The position numbers and the translations under genes are program-made. Below, piece by piece: positions 19,255 to 27,220 of a DNA stretch of 64,000 bases. How positions within the stretch are numbered: the first letter of the stretch is position 1; every line of letters begins with the position of its first letter. The notes below the pieces were generated by a model. That model had not been told where the DNA came from, did not search any database, and saw nothing but the letters and a program-made list of their open reading frames with translations. Origin of the DNA: Marinobacterium lutimaris (GTDB taxonomy: Bacteria > Pseudomonadota > Gammaproteobacteria > Pseudomonadales > Balneatricaceae); contig NZ_FNVQ01000001.1 in the NCBI RefSeq assembly GCF_900108065.1, positions 496,001 through 560,000 on the forward strand. The letters are read 5' to 3'.

Positions 19255-19330
19255 GCCTATTAGCCAACGCGTCGCCGCGTTGATACGCATCAAGCTATGC
19301 GCCCCTCGGGGTTGCGCAGGCCTTTGATAG
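19255..19330. repeat. Intergenic palindromic repeat-like segment
   Basis: The gap between acnB and the next operon (19081-19378) holds small palindromes: ttgatacgcatcaa (19280-19293), and gcgcccctcggggttgcgc (19300-19318). The stretch resembles part of the 12.7 kb element (gcgccc-tc-gggg-ttgc-agg in both), so both may belong to one family of extragenic repeats. Confidence 0.4.
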
Positions 19331-19341
19331 ACCGGTATAAA
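19312..19341 (+). promoter_or_regulatory. Promoter of the six-gene Roadblock/PAS/PhnD operon
   Basis: TTGCGC at 19312-19317 and TATAAA at 19336-19341 with 18-base spacing, 38 bases before the GTG start of the first gene. Confidence 0.45.
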
Positions 19342-19378
19342 GTGTTCATACGCCCGTTCGGTTAATTGGAGTTATTCC

Positions 19379-19834
19379 GTGACCTTACCATTAACGGTGG
19401 AGTCATCCGGAGTGGATGCCTCGCGCCAGTACCAAATAGTTCGGCAGCTAGAGCTGTTCCGTATCCAGGAGGACCCCCATCTTATCTACAGGGGGCAGGA
19501 GCATCTGATCGTGCTGCGATACCTGCAGCGCAGGGTTGCCGCGCGGCCAATTCAGCTGCGTAATCATATTCGCCGCGTTTATCTGGCTATTCAAAGCCGG
19601 GAAGTGGCGCATCTGACCGGCGCTCTGGTTGATCTCATGCTGATCCTCAAAGGCAAGGGGCGTTACCTGGTTGAGCGCATGCTTGATCAATCGCGTCCGT
19701 TGCTTAAACCCGAGTATCACCAATTGATGAAAAAGGTTTGCGATACAGGGCAAACCGACAGACTCCGTGCGATTCCCGTGGGGGAATCGGTGCTTAGTAA
19801 CGGCGGGATGCCATCAGTGGCCAGGATGCAATGA
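19379..19834 (+). CDS. Unrecognised helical protein, first gene of the signalling operon
   Basis: 151 residues starting at GTG with ggag 7 bases upstream. I do not recognise the family. The sequence is mostly predicted helix, rich in Leu, Arg and Gln (QLELFRIQEDPHLIYRG, LRYLQRRVAARPIQLRNHI), with no membrane segment or signal peptide, so it should be cytoplasmic. Its stop overlaps the next start as ATGA, which indicates tight coupling to the pseudo-receiver protein. The role is unknown; an adaptor in the same system is a guess from context. Confidence 0.75.
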   Translation: MTLPLTVESSGVDASRQYQIVRQLELFRIQEDPHLIYRGQEHLIVLRYLQRRVAARPIQLRNHIRRVYLAIQSREVAHLTGALVDLMLILKGKGRYLVERMLDQSRPLLKPEYHQLMKKVCDTGQTDRLRAIPVGESVLSNGGMPSVARMQ

Positions 19835-20943
19835 GTAAAACCGGTTCTATTGGGCTAATCGGTTTTGATGATCGAGAAAGGAACCAGCTGGAAGTTTTTC
19901 TCAACAGTTCTGAAAATCCCGGTTTCGTTGAAAGCGATCCGGTCAAATCAGATGCGTTGTTGGTAAACCTCGCTTCGGCAGATGATAAGAAGCGGTTTCT
20001 GCGCTGGTATGCAGGGCGTCCGGATTGCCCGGTCGTCGCTGTGGTCGATGATCAAACCGTATCTGGCGGTATGCATACCCTGAAACGTCCCATGACGCTC
20101 GCGGGCCTTAAAAAGGTGTTGCGGGAGGTCATTCGGGAGATTCAATTCAGTTCGTCAGGCAGTGGCAGTTCTAACGCAGCGGAGGGTGAAGCCCCATCGT
20201 TGCTGAAAATGTCACCGGAAGAGCTCAAGGCGCTGATTGCGGCTTCTGGAGTGACTCCGAAGAAAACCAAACCTCGTACTCCCGAGCAGGATGTCGGCCG
20301 CGATGGTCGCAAAGAAAACCTGATTCTGCGCTGGAGTGACGCTGAGTGGCAGTCGCTGGTACGCAGTGCCTGCGGCACACTCCCTGATCTCGACCTGTCC
20401 AACCCGGCAGATCGCAGGCGCCTGTCGTTCTCGGCGGCGGCGCAGGGGCGTTTCCTGGAGCAGATAAACCAGGCCGTGCTGAAAGGACGGGAAAAGGGCA
20501 AGCCGGTTCAACTGACCGGAATACCGGGAGAGTTGCTCTACTTCCCTGAGCTTGACCTGTTCAGTTATGACCTGGACCCCGATCTGCTGATCCAGATGGC
20601 GAATAGCCGTTTCGGGCCGGGAGAGCTGGGTTGCGAAGAACTTGAGGAGCAGTCGCCCAATCGCCCAACCGCGCAGCGGGATGAGCTTCTTTGGGTGTTG
20701 GCGCTGTTTACCTCTGCGGGTCGTGTTCCCGATTATCTTGATCCGGCGGCTCCGTTAATTCTTAAAGAGATGCCGGACCTTTCACGATTTTTGTTAACGC
20801 CTCACGCAGAACGGATCGCGCGGGCTTGGTATGCAGAAAAGCAGAGTGCCACGGCAATCGCTTCTGCTCTCAAGATTCCGCAGCGATATGTGTTTTCATT
20901 CATGGTCGCAGCTGATGCGGCCGGTCTGTTCGAGCGTCAATAA
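19831..20943 (+). CDS. Pseudo-receiver protein with C-terminal helical region
   Basis: 370 residues. Residues 1-105 follow a response-regulator receiver fold: an acidic pair after strand 1 (GLIGFDDRERNQL), DALLVNLAS where the phospho-acceptor Asp is expected, PVVAVVDD, and the LKRPMTLAGLKKVL motif with the conserved Lys-Pro-like turn replaced by KRP. The acceptor site appears to be Asn, so phosphorylation is unlikely. A Ser-rich linker follows, then a region that ends in a possible helix-turn-helix (ATAIASALKIPQRYVFSFM). DNA binding is not shown. Confidence 0.7.
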   Translation: MSKTGSIGLIGFDDRERNQLEVFLNSSENPGFVESDPVKSDALLVNLASADDKKRFLRWYAGRPDCPVVAVVDDQTVSGGMHTLKRPMTLAGLKKVLREVIREIQFSSSGSGSSNAAEGEAPSLLKMSPEELKALIAASGVTPKKTKPRTPEQDVGRDGRKENLILRWSDAEWQSLVRSACGTLPDLDLSNPADRRRLSFSAAAQGRFLEQINQAVLKGREKGKPVQLTGIPGELLYFPELDLFSYDLDPDLLIQMANSRFGPGELGCEELEEQSPNRPTAQRDELLWVLALFTSAGRVPDYLDPAAPLILKEMPDLSRFLLTPHAERIARAWYAEKQSATAIASALKIPQRYVFSFMVAADAAGLFERQ

Positions 20944-20955
20944 GGAGATTCACGC

Positions 20956-21606
20956 ATGAGCGCTCAATCCAATAGGCCTACCGAAGCAGGCGATGAGACG
21001 CTTTATTTTCAGGTTCTGCCGGCCGGTGCGTATTACGCAACGTTCAGCGCCGAACCCGACGATATGAGGGCCTTGCTGCTTCAGTTACTCAGTTCAGACA
21101 CGGCAGTGCCCTATATACCGGCGTTGCTTGGCAAGCTGACAGGCCTGAACAGCGAGGAAGCGGACAAGCTTCTAACCACCATGAGTGGTCGTAATTTTCT
21201 GGAGCTTGTCAGCGATCCGCTCGAAATTGTCAGCGGCTCTTTGCAGGATATCCTGCCCGATCTGATCGGCCCTCTGGGGGAAGGCAAGGTCTTGCTGGCT
21301 GATGAACAGGGTTTTGCACTTGCTCAAAAAGGGTTTGAGCGGGAAGAAGAGGAAGCCGTTGCCGGTCTTGCAGCTGACGTCATCATGCTCTACGAGCGTC
21401 ATGAGTCACTGATTACAAACCAGCTTGGGCTGCTGGGCTGTTCCTGGGCGCTGGTAAACGCCGTGGGACAGAGTGATCTCGGGTTCTGGGTACTCACCAT
21501 TGGCCGAGAAAAATTTCTATTGATCATTGAGGGGATGCCGTATCTGAACCGGCAATCCTTTGTTGACCTAACATCAGTTCTGATCCGGCGCTACCTGGAT
21601 CACTAA
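20956..21606 (+). CDS. Protein with degenerate Roadblock/LC7-like C-terminal half
   Basis: 216 residues with a strong aaggag site before the ATG. The N-terminal half (LYFQVLPAGAYYATF, then a Leu-rich helical part) is unrecognised. From about residue 110 it resembles a Roadblock/LC7 domain (VLLADEQGFALAQKGF, a helix with VAGLAADVIMLYERHE, then strands FWVLTIGREKFLLII). The likeness is weak and judged by pattern only. It directly precedes a clear Roadblock protein and could form a heterodimer with it. Confidence 0.65.
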   Translation: MSAQSNRPTEAGDETLYFQVLPAGAYYATFSAEPDDMRALLLQLLSSDTAVPYIPALLGKLTGLNSEEADKLLTTMSGRNFLELVSDPLEIVSGSLQDILPDLIGPLGEGKVLLADEQGFALAQKGFEREEEEAVAGLAADVIMLYERHESLITNQLGLLGCSWALVNAVGQSDLGFWVLTIGREKFLLIIEGMPYLNRQSFVDLTSVLIRRYLDH

Positions 21607-21633
21607 GACCTGCAGTGGAATAAGGAGATTTTC

Positions 21634-21996
21634 ATGCGCGCGGAAGTATTGAGTTCAATCTTGCGTGACCTGAACGGCACTTCAACCGAAATCGAGGCCT
21701 GTGCCGTGATTTCGACTGACGGCCTTGTTATCGACTCGCTTTTGCCAGCGGGTATGGATGAAGACCGCGTTGGTGCCATGAGCGCTGCGATCCTCTCCCT
21801 TGGTGAGCGCACAGCCCGTGAGCTTGCCCGTGGCGATCTGGAGCAGGTTCTGGTCAAGGGGGCGGACGGTTACATCCTGATGACCCACGCAAACTCTGAA
21901 TCTGTGTTGACCGTTGTAGCCAAGCCGAATGCACGCCTTGGTCTTATCTTCCTGGACGTTAAACGGGCAGCTGAGGCGATCGGCAAGGTGCTCTAA
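21634..21996 (+). CDS. Roadblock/LC7 domain protein
   Basis: 120 residues, a single Roadblock/LC7 domain: EIEACAVISTDGLVIDSLLP, then AAILSLGERTARELARG, then VLVKGADGYILMTHA and SVLTVVAKPNARLGLIFLDV. Bacterial members such as MglB control small Ras-like GTPases, but no GTPase gene is near. aaggag precedes the ATG. It is the fourth gene of the operon, followed 72 bases later by the PAS gene. Confidence 0.88.
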   Translation: MRAEVLSSILRDLNGTSTEIEACAVISTDGLVIDSLLPAGMDEDRVGAMSAAILSLGERTARELARGDLEQVLVKGADGYILMTHANSESVLTVVAKPNARLGLIFLDVKRAAEAIGKVL

Positions 21997-22068
21997 GCGG
22001 CTGGAATCGGCATCGACCAGTCTGGTTGGTGCCGAATCTCAGTGTTTGGCTGTTCAAGGAGTGGCTCC

Positions 22069-22530
22069 ATGTCAGAAAAGGATACCGGGTCAGTCAGTGA
22101 AGTGCTGATCAAATATTTTGGCGGCGACGAACGGCTCGCCAAAATCGTCGATGAGGAAGTACCTTATCCCGACGGTAAGCTGATTGTCTCGCGCACCGAT
22201 CCCAAGGGGATCATTACCCACGTAAATCAGGCGTTTGTCGATATGTCGGCGTACACGCGCGAGGAACTGGTGGGTGCAAATCACAATATCCTCCGTCACC
22301 CTGATATGCCCGCTGTGGCGTTTAAGGGTTTGTGGGATACGGTGGAAAATGGCGAGAAGTGGCAGGGGTATGTGAAAAACCTGCGCAAAGACGGCAAGTA
22401 TTACTGGGTCAAGGCTACAGTAATTCCCAATATCCGTCAGGGCAAGCTGGTAGGTTACACCTCGGTGCGCCGCAAGCCTTCCCGTAGCAAGATTCGCGAA
22501 AGCGAGGCACTGTACGAGACGTTGCAGTAA
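22069..22530 (+). CDS. Aer-type PAS domain protein
   Basis: 153 residues, one PAS domain close to the sensory domain of the aerotaxis receptor Aer: GIITHVNQAFVDMSAYTREE, then HNILRHPDMPAVAFKGLW, then WQGYVKNLRKDGKYYWVKA. Aer-type PAS domains bind FAD and report redox or oxygen state. This protein lacks the membrane, HAMP and methyl-accepting parts, so it would be a free cytoplasmic sensor. I chose the ATG at 22069 with aaggag in front; a GTG at 22042 is in frame but has no such site. Confidence 0.9.
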   Translation: MSEKDTGSVSEVLIKYFGGDERLAKIVDEEVPYPDGKLIVSRTDPKGIITHVNQAFVDMSAYTREELVGANHNILRHPDMPAVAFKGLWDTVENGEKWQGYVKNLRKDGKYYWVKATVIPNIRQGKLVGYTSVRRKPSRSKIRESEALYETLQ

Positions 22531-22540
22531 GGAGCAGGGA

Positions 22541-23287
22541 ATGCCTTTTAATTTTACCGTTAGTCCGGACTTTGCGCCGGACCATATGTCTGGCTGGTTC
22601 TATTTCAATACCTGGTTGCAGAGAAATCTGGGTACGGATATCCATCTTGAGCTGTTCGACAGCTTCGATGCTCAGCGAGATGCGATAAAAGCGGGCCAGG
22701 TGGATCTGATCTACGCCAACCCCTATGACGCTTCCATGCTGGTGCGTGAGCTGGGCTTCAAGGCAGTGGCTCGGCCGGCGGGCAAAAAGGATGAGGCGGT
22801 TATCGTTGTCCCGGCTAATAGCCAGGCCGAGGCTGTCGAAGATCTCGAAGCGGGCGTGAGACTGGCGACCACCGATGACCCGGATGTGCATACCATCGGT
22901 ATGATCATGCTGGAACCGGCGGATCTGGATGCTTCCAATATCTCGCAGAAAGATTACGACACCTACATTCTTGTCGCCAAGGCGCTGTTGCGGGGCGAGG
23001 CCGATGTCGGCTTTTTCCTGAAGCAGGGTTTTGATGAGCTCTCTGACCTCATCAAGAAACAGATGCGGGTGTTGGTGAGCAGTCAGATCAGCGTGGTTCA
23101 TCATGCGCTGCTGGTTGGGCCGCAGATGCAGGACTGCATGGCGGAACTCAAGGCTCTGGTCACACAGATGCACAAGGATGAAAAAGGCATAGGTGTGCTC
23201 GAAAGCATGGGTATCAAGGAATTTGAGTCTATGTCTACAGAGCAGACGGAGTTTATGATCGATCTGATCGATACCCTCACGATTTAA
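22541..23287 (+). CDS. PhnD-like substrate-binding protein lacking a signal peptide
   Basis: 248 residues of the phosphate/phosphonate-type periplasmic binding fold (LELFDSFDAQRDAIKAGQVDLIYANPYDASML, then RPAGKKDEAVIVV, then ALLRGEADVGFF). There is no signal peptide or lipobox and the N-terminus is MPFNFTVSPDF, so it should stay in the cytoplasm. No ABC permease or ATPase follows. It is likely a ligand sensor of the operon rather than a transporter part. aaggag precedes the ATG 10 bases after the PAS stop. Confidence 0.85.
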   Translation: MPFNFTVSPDFAPDHMSGWFYFNTWLQRNLGTDIHLELFDSFDAQRDAIKAGQVDLIYANPYDASMLVRELGFKAVARPAGKKDEAVIVVPANSQAEAVEDLEAGVRLATTDDPDVHTIGMIMLEPADLDASNISQKDYDTYILVAKALLRGEADVGFFLKQGFDELSDLIKKQMRVLVSSQISVVHHALLVGPQMQDCMAELKALVTQMHKDEKGIGVLESMGIKEFESMSTEQTEFMIDLIDTLTI

Positions 23288-23309
23288 TTCTCTCCAGGTT
23301 CCAAGTCAG

Positions 23310-23344
23310 GGGCGGCAACTTTGCGTTATACTTGCCGCCCTTTA
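23310..23344 (+). terminator. Terminator after the Roadblock/PAS/PhnD operon
   Basis: Stem gggcggcaa / ttgccgccc around a 13-base loop, followed by ttta tt. It ends the six-gene operon before miaE. Confidence 0.65.
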
Positions 23345-23372
23345 TTCACTTCTTGCTTTAAAACGATTTCTC

Positions 23373-23999
23373 ATGACCGATGCACTTGAAGAAATTCAGG
23401 CGTTTCTGGGTTGCTCAACACCCCAGGCCTGGATTGAGGTGGCCGCAAAGCCCGAATCTTTGGCCGTGCTCCTGATCGACCACGCACACTGCGAAAAGAA
23501 GGCAGCGTCCACCGCCATGAATCTGATGTTCCGCTACGTGGACCGCAGCGATCTGCTCAATAAGATGTCGCGCCTGGCGCGAGAGGAGCTGATTCACTTT
23601 GAACAGTGCCTGGCGCTGATGGAGGCGCGCGGTATCGAATACGGCCACATGTCGCCGGCGCGATATGCGGGAGGTATGCGTGAAAAGGTGAGAACGAGCG
23701 AACCGGGGCGTCTGGTTGATCTACTGATTATCGGAGCCTTTATCGAAGCGCGTTCATGTGAGCGTTTTGCGGCGCTTGCTCCATACCTGGATGCAGAGCT
23801 ATCAAAGTTTTACCGTTCGCTGCTAAAGTCTGAAGGGCGGCATTATCAGGACTATCTTGGTTTGGCCGAGGCTTATGCCGGTGAGTCTATCGAGGAGAGG
23901 ATTCAGGAGTTTCGCGAGCTGGAAATGCAGCTAATCCAGGCGCCGGACCCAGACTTTCGTTTTCATAGCGGTGTGCCGGATTCCCAGCAGGCCGCTTGA
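23373..23999 (+). CDS. miaE: tRNA-(ms2io6A)-hydroxylase MiaE
   Basis: Diiron monooxygenase that hydroxylates the isopentenyl side chain of ms2i6A37 in tRNA. Ferritin-like ligands are visible as EKKAASTAM, EELIHFEQ, EARSCERF and EGRHYQDY. It has 208 residues, normal. It converges on lpxH; the two genes meet at a hairpin at 24009-24045. Confidence 0.93.
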   Translation: MTDALEEIQAFLGCSTPQAWIEVAAKPESLAVLLIDHAHCEKKAASTAMNLMFRYVDRSDLLNKMSRLAREELIHFEQCLALMEARGIEYGHMSPARYAGGMREKVRTSEPGRLVDLLIIGAFIEARSCERFAALAPYLDAELSKFYRSLLKSEGRHYQDYLGLAEAYAGESIEERIQEFRELEMQLIQAPDPDFRFHSGVPDSQQAA

Positions 24000-24008
24000 G
24001 CTTGTGGC

Positions 24009-24045
24009 GTTCACGCCGGGTTGGTCTGCCTAGACCGGCGTGAAC
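24009..24045. terminator. Hairpin at the miaE/lpxH junction
   Basis: An 11-bp inverted repeat gttcacgccgg / ccggcgtgaac flanks a 15-base loop and extends into the last codons of lpxH. There is no clear T-run, so it is only a possible terminator. Confidence 0.4.
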
Positions 24046-24761
24046 TCGATCAGCTCAAGGTTGGTGGTGGCTTCGCTCTCAACCAGGTACCAGCCGTTCT
24101 GCCCCCAGTCTCCGAGTACGATGCGCTTGCCGATGCCTGGTGCGATCTGGTCCGGATGTATGGCAGGGCGGTGGGTATGTCCATGAATCAGAACTTCGAC
24201 ACCGTGCTGGCGCATCTGTCGGCTCACTTCCTCAGCGTTTACATCCATGATCGTTTCAGCTTTCATCGCGCCCTGTGCCTTGCTCTGCGCGCGCATCTGT
24301 TCGGCAATGGCGCGTCGCTGTTCTACAGGCTGGGAGAGAAACTGCTGTTGCCAGTCAGGGTTACGTACCTGGGTGCGGAATTGTTGGTAAGGCTCATCGT
24401 CAGTACACAACTGGTCGCCATGCATCAGCAGGGCGGGGCCGGAGTTTAGTTCTATCACCAGGGCTTCGGGCAGAAGCGTTGCACCGATCCGTTTGGCAAA
24501 GGCTTCACCGACCAGGAAATCACGATTACCGTGCTGGAAGAAGACCTCGGAACCGCCGTTGCTCAGTTGCTCGAGCTTGTCGAGGGCTGGCTCCATGCCA
24601 TCCAGAGGTGCGTCGTCACCGATCCAGTATTCAAAGATATCGCCCAGCAGGTAGAGGCTGTCTCCCGGCTGGATGATCTCCTCAAGGAAATATAGAAACG
24701 CCCGGGTGATGTCCGGGCGTTCGGGTTGCAGATGAAGGTCTGCAATGAAATAGCGTTTCAT
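24030..24761 (-). CDS. lpxH: UDP-2,3-diacylglucosamine diphosphatase
   Basis: Metallophosphoesterase that releases UMP to form lipid X in lipid A synthesis at the inner membrane. Metal ligands are visible in FIADLHLQ, LLGDIFEYWIGDD, GNRDFLVG and HGHTHRPAIH. It has 243 residues, typical. It follows ppiB by 2 bases on the same strand, the same pairing seen in other gammaproteobacteria. Confidence 0.95.
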   Translation of the reverse strand: MKRYFIADLHLQPERPDITRAFLYFLEEIIQPGDSLYLLGDIFEYWIGDDAPLDGMEPALDKLEQLSNGGSEVFFQHGNRDFLVGEAFAKRIGATLLPEALVIELNSGPALLMHGDQLCTDDEPYQQFRTQVRNPDWQQQFLSQPVEQRRAIAEQMRAQSKAQGAMKAETIMDVNAEEVSRQMRQHGVEVLIHGHTHRPAIHPDQIAPGIGKRIVLGDWGQNGWYLVESEATTNLELIEFTPV

Positions 24762-24763
24762 GC

Positions 24764-25270
24764 TCAGGCGTCGGCTTTTTCGCTGATAACGGCGCGCTCG
24801 ATGATGACGTCTTCGGCCGGCACATCCTGGTGGCCTGCACGCATGGTGGTGCGCACGCTCTTGATGCGGTTGACCACATCCATGCCATCTACCACTTCAC
24901 CGAACACCGCGTAGCCCCAGCCTTCTGTGGTTTTGGCAGTGTGGTCGAGGAAGATGTTATCGGACACGTTGATGAAGAACTGTGCCGATGCGGAGTGAGG
25001 ATCCATGGTGCGTGCCATGGCGATAGTGCCTGCCTTGTTGGACAGACCGTTGTCGGCTTCGTTTTCGATTGAGTCGCGGGTTTTCTTGTTGCTCATGCCC
25101 GGCTCGAAACCGCCGCCCTGGATCATGAATCCGTCGATGACGCGGTGGAAGATCACGCCGTCGTAAAAGCCGTCGCGAACGTATTGCTCGAAATTGGCTG
25201 CTGTTTTAGGCGCCTTCTCATGGTTCAGTTCAAGCGTGATGTCGCCAAAATTGGTTTGCAGGGTGATCAT
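24764..25270 (-). CDS. ppiB: Peptidyl-prolyl cis-trans isomerase B (cyclophilin)
   Basis: 168-residue cytoplasmic cyclophilin with no signal peptide. Active-site motifs are [18 protein letters not shown] and FFINVSDN. It catalyses proline isomerisation during protein folding. It is divergent from glnS and probably co-transcribed with lpxH. Confidence 0.95.
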   Translation of the reverse strand: MITLQTNFGDITLELNHEKAPKTAANFEQYVRDGFYDGVIFHRVIDGFMIQGGGFEPGMSNKKTRDSIENEADNGLSNKAGTIAMARTMDPHSASAQFFINVSDNIFLDHTAKTTEGWGYAVFGEVVDGMDVVNRIKSVRTTMRAGHQDVPAEDVIIERAVISEKADA

Positions 25271-25438
25271 TGTGCTGGTCTCTGTGTTGGCATTTCATAC
25301 TTATTAGTGTCCCGCCATTATACGCAAGTCGCAATTGAGTGCATCAAATTGGCGTGGCGCAGTTTTATCTCCCCGGTTTTTTCTTCTGCCGTTTCGGGCC
25401 TCTATGGACAGGCAGAAAGGTGTTCGCTGCATTCACAG

Positions 25439-25467
25439 TGCTTTGCGAATCGTTCTACGGTTATAAT
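25439..25467 (+). promoter_or_regulatory. Probable glnS promoter
   Basis: A perfect TATAAT at 25462-25467 with a poor -35 (TGCTTT at 25439-25444, 17-base spacing). It lies 72 bases before the glnS ATG. Confidence 0.45.
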
Positions 25468-25539
25468 GTCGCCCTCAGGTTCCAGTCGCCTGGACGGAGT
25501 CCAGCGGCTGCGTCAATTCAGTTTCGACAAGACGCGGAT

Positions 25540-27219
25540 ATGACCAAAAACGAAAGCACCAAGCCGACCAACTTTATCCATCAGATTATCGAGGAAGATC
25601 TGAAAAACGGGGCCAATGATGGCAAAGTCATCACCCGTTTCCCGCCAGAGCCTAATGGCTACCTGCACATCGGGCACGCGAAATCGATCTGCCTCAACTT
25701 CGGTACTGCACTGAAATACGGCGGTGAGTGTAACCTGCGTTTTGATGACACCAACCCGGAAAAAGAGAGCCAGGAATACATCGATTCCATCGTCGCTGAC
25801 GTGCGCTGGCTGGGTTTTGAGTGGGCTGGCGATATCCGTTACAGCTCCGATTATTTCGATACCCTGTTCGAATGGGCGCTTCACCTGATTCGCGAGGGTA
25901 AAGCCTACGTGGATAGTCTCAGCGCCCATGAAATGCGCGAGTATCGCGGTACGCTGACCGAGCCAGGCAAAGAAAGCCCGTACCGAAGCCGCAGTGTTGA
26001 GGAAAACCTGGATCTGTTCGAGAAGATGCGCCAGGGCGCTTTCGACGAAGGCGAGTGTGTGCTGCGTGCCAAGATCGATATGGCGTCGCCGAACATCAAT
26101 ATGCGCGATCCGGTTATCTACCGCATTCGCAAGGCTCACCATCACCAGAGCGGCGACAAGTGGTGTATCTATCCGTCATACGATTTCACGCACGGCCAGT
26201 CTGATGCACTTGAAGGTGTGACCCACTCTATCTGCACGCTGGAGTTCGAAGATCATCGCCCGCTGTATGAGTGGTTTGTCGAAAACCTGCCGGTGCCGGT
26301 TAAACCGCGTCAGTATGAGTTCGCCCGCCTCAACCTGAACTATACCGTCACCAGTAAGCGCAAGCTCAAGCTGCTGGTTGATGAAGCCAAAGTAAATGGC
26401 TGGAATGATCCCCGTATGCCGACCATCTCAGGTCTGCGTCGTCGCGGGTATACACCGGCGTCTATCCGTAATTTCTGCGACATGATCGGTGTGACCCGTT
26501 CCAACGGGGTCGTCGATATGGGCATGCTTGAGGCCGCCGTGCGCGATGATCTGGATGCCAATGCGCCGCGTGCCATGTGCGTGGTTGAGCCGATCAAACT
26601 GACCATTACCAATATGCCGGAAGGTGAAGAGGAATGGTTTGAACTGCCGGCGCATCCCAAGGACGAGTCCATGGGCGCGCGCAAGGTGCCGTTCACTCGT
26701 AACCTGCTGATCGAACGCGAAGATTTCGCCGAAGTGCCGCCGCGTAAGTGGAAACGTCTGTCTCCGGGTGAAGCGGTGCGTCTGCGTGGTGCCTACGTTA
26801 TCCGTTGCGAAGAGGTGATCAAGGACGACAGCGGTGAAGTGGTCGAGATCAAAGCGACCTTCGATCCGGAAACCAAGGGCGCCAATCCGACAGATTACAA
26901 GCCCAAGGGCGTCATCCACTGGGTGTCTGCGGAAAACTCCGTTGCCTGTGAAGTACGTGCTTATGATCGTCTGTTTACCGAGGCAAATCCGGACGCAGAC
27001 AAGGAACGTGACTTCCATGACTTCATTAATCCTGAGTCATTGGTGGTTTACCCTCATGCGCGTGCCGAAATCGGCCTGAAAACTGCTGCGGTCGAAAGTC
27101 GCTTCCAGTTTGAGCGTCAGGGTTACTTCTGCGTTGATCCGGATTCCACTGAAACCCACATGGTCTTCAACCGCACTGTCGGTCTGCGAGACTCCTGGGC
27201 GAAGATGCAGAGCAAGTAA
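25540..27219 (+). CDS. glnS: Glutaminyl-tRNA synthetase
   Basis: Class I synthetase charging tRNA-Gln. HIGH-type motif [16 protein letters not shown] and the KMSKS-type motif TSKRKLKLL are present, with [14 protein letters not shown] typical of GlnRS. I chose the ATG at 25540, giving 559 residues (E. coli 554) and the normal start [12 protein letters not shown]; the frame is open 67 codons further up, but that part is not conserved-looking and contains the likely promoter. Confidence 0.97.
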   Translation: MTKNESTKPTNFIHQIIEEDLKNGANDGKVITRFPPEPNGYLHIGHAKSICLNFGTALKYGGECNLRFDDTNPEKESQEYIDSIVADVRWLGFEWAGDIRYSSDYFDTLFEWALHLIREGKAYVDSLSAHEMREYRGTLTEPGKESPYRSRSVEENLDLFEKMRQGAFDEGECVLRAKIDMASPNINMRDPVIYRIRKAHHHQSGDKWCIYPSYDFTHGQSDALEGVTHSICTLEFEDHRPLYEWFVENLPVPVKPRQYEFARLNLNYTVTSKRKLKLLVDEAKVNGWNDPRMPTISGLRRRGYTPASIRNFCDMIGVTRSNGVVDMGMLEAAVRDDLDANAPRAMCVVEPIKLTITNMPEGEEEWFELPAHPKDESMGARKVPFTRNLLIEREDFAEVPPRKWKRLSPGEAVRLRGAYVIRCEEVIKDDSGEVVEIKATFDPETKGANPTDYKPKGVIHWVSAENSVACEVRAYDRLFTEANPDADKERDFHDFINPESLVVYPHARAEIGLKTAAVESRFQFERQGYFCVDPDSTETHMVFNRTVGLRDSWAKMQSK

Positions 27220-27220
27220 G

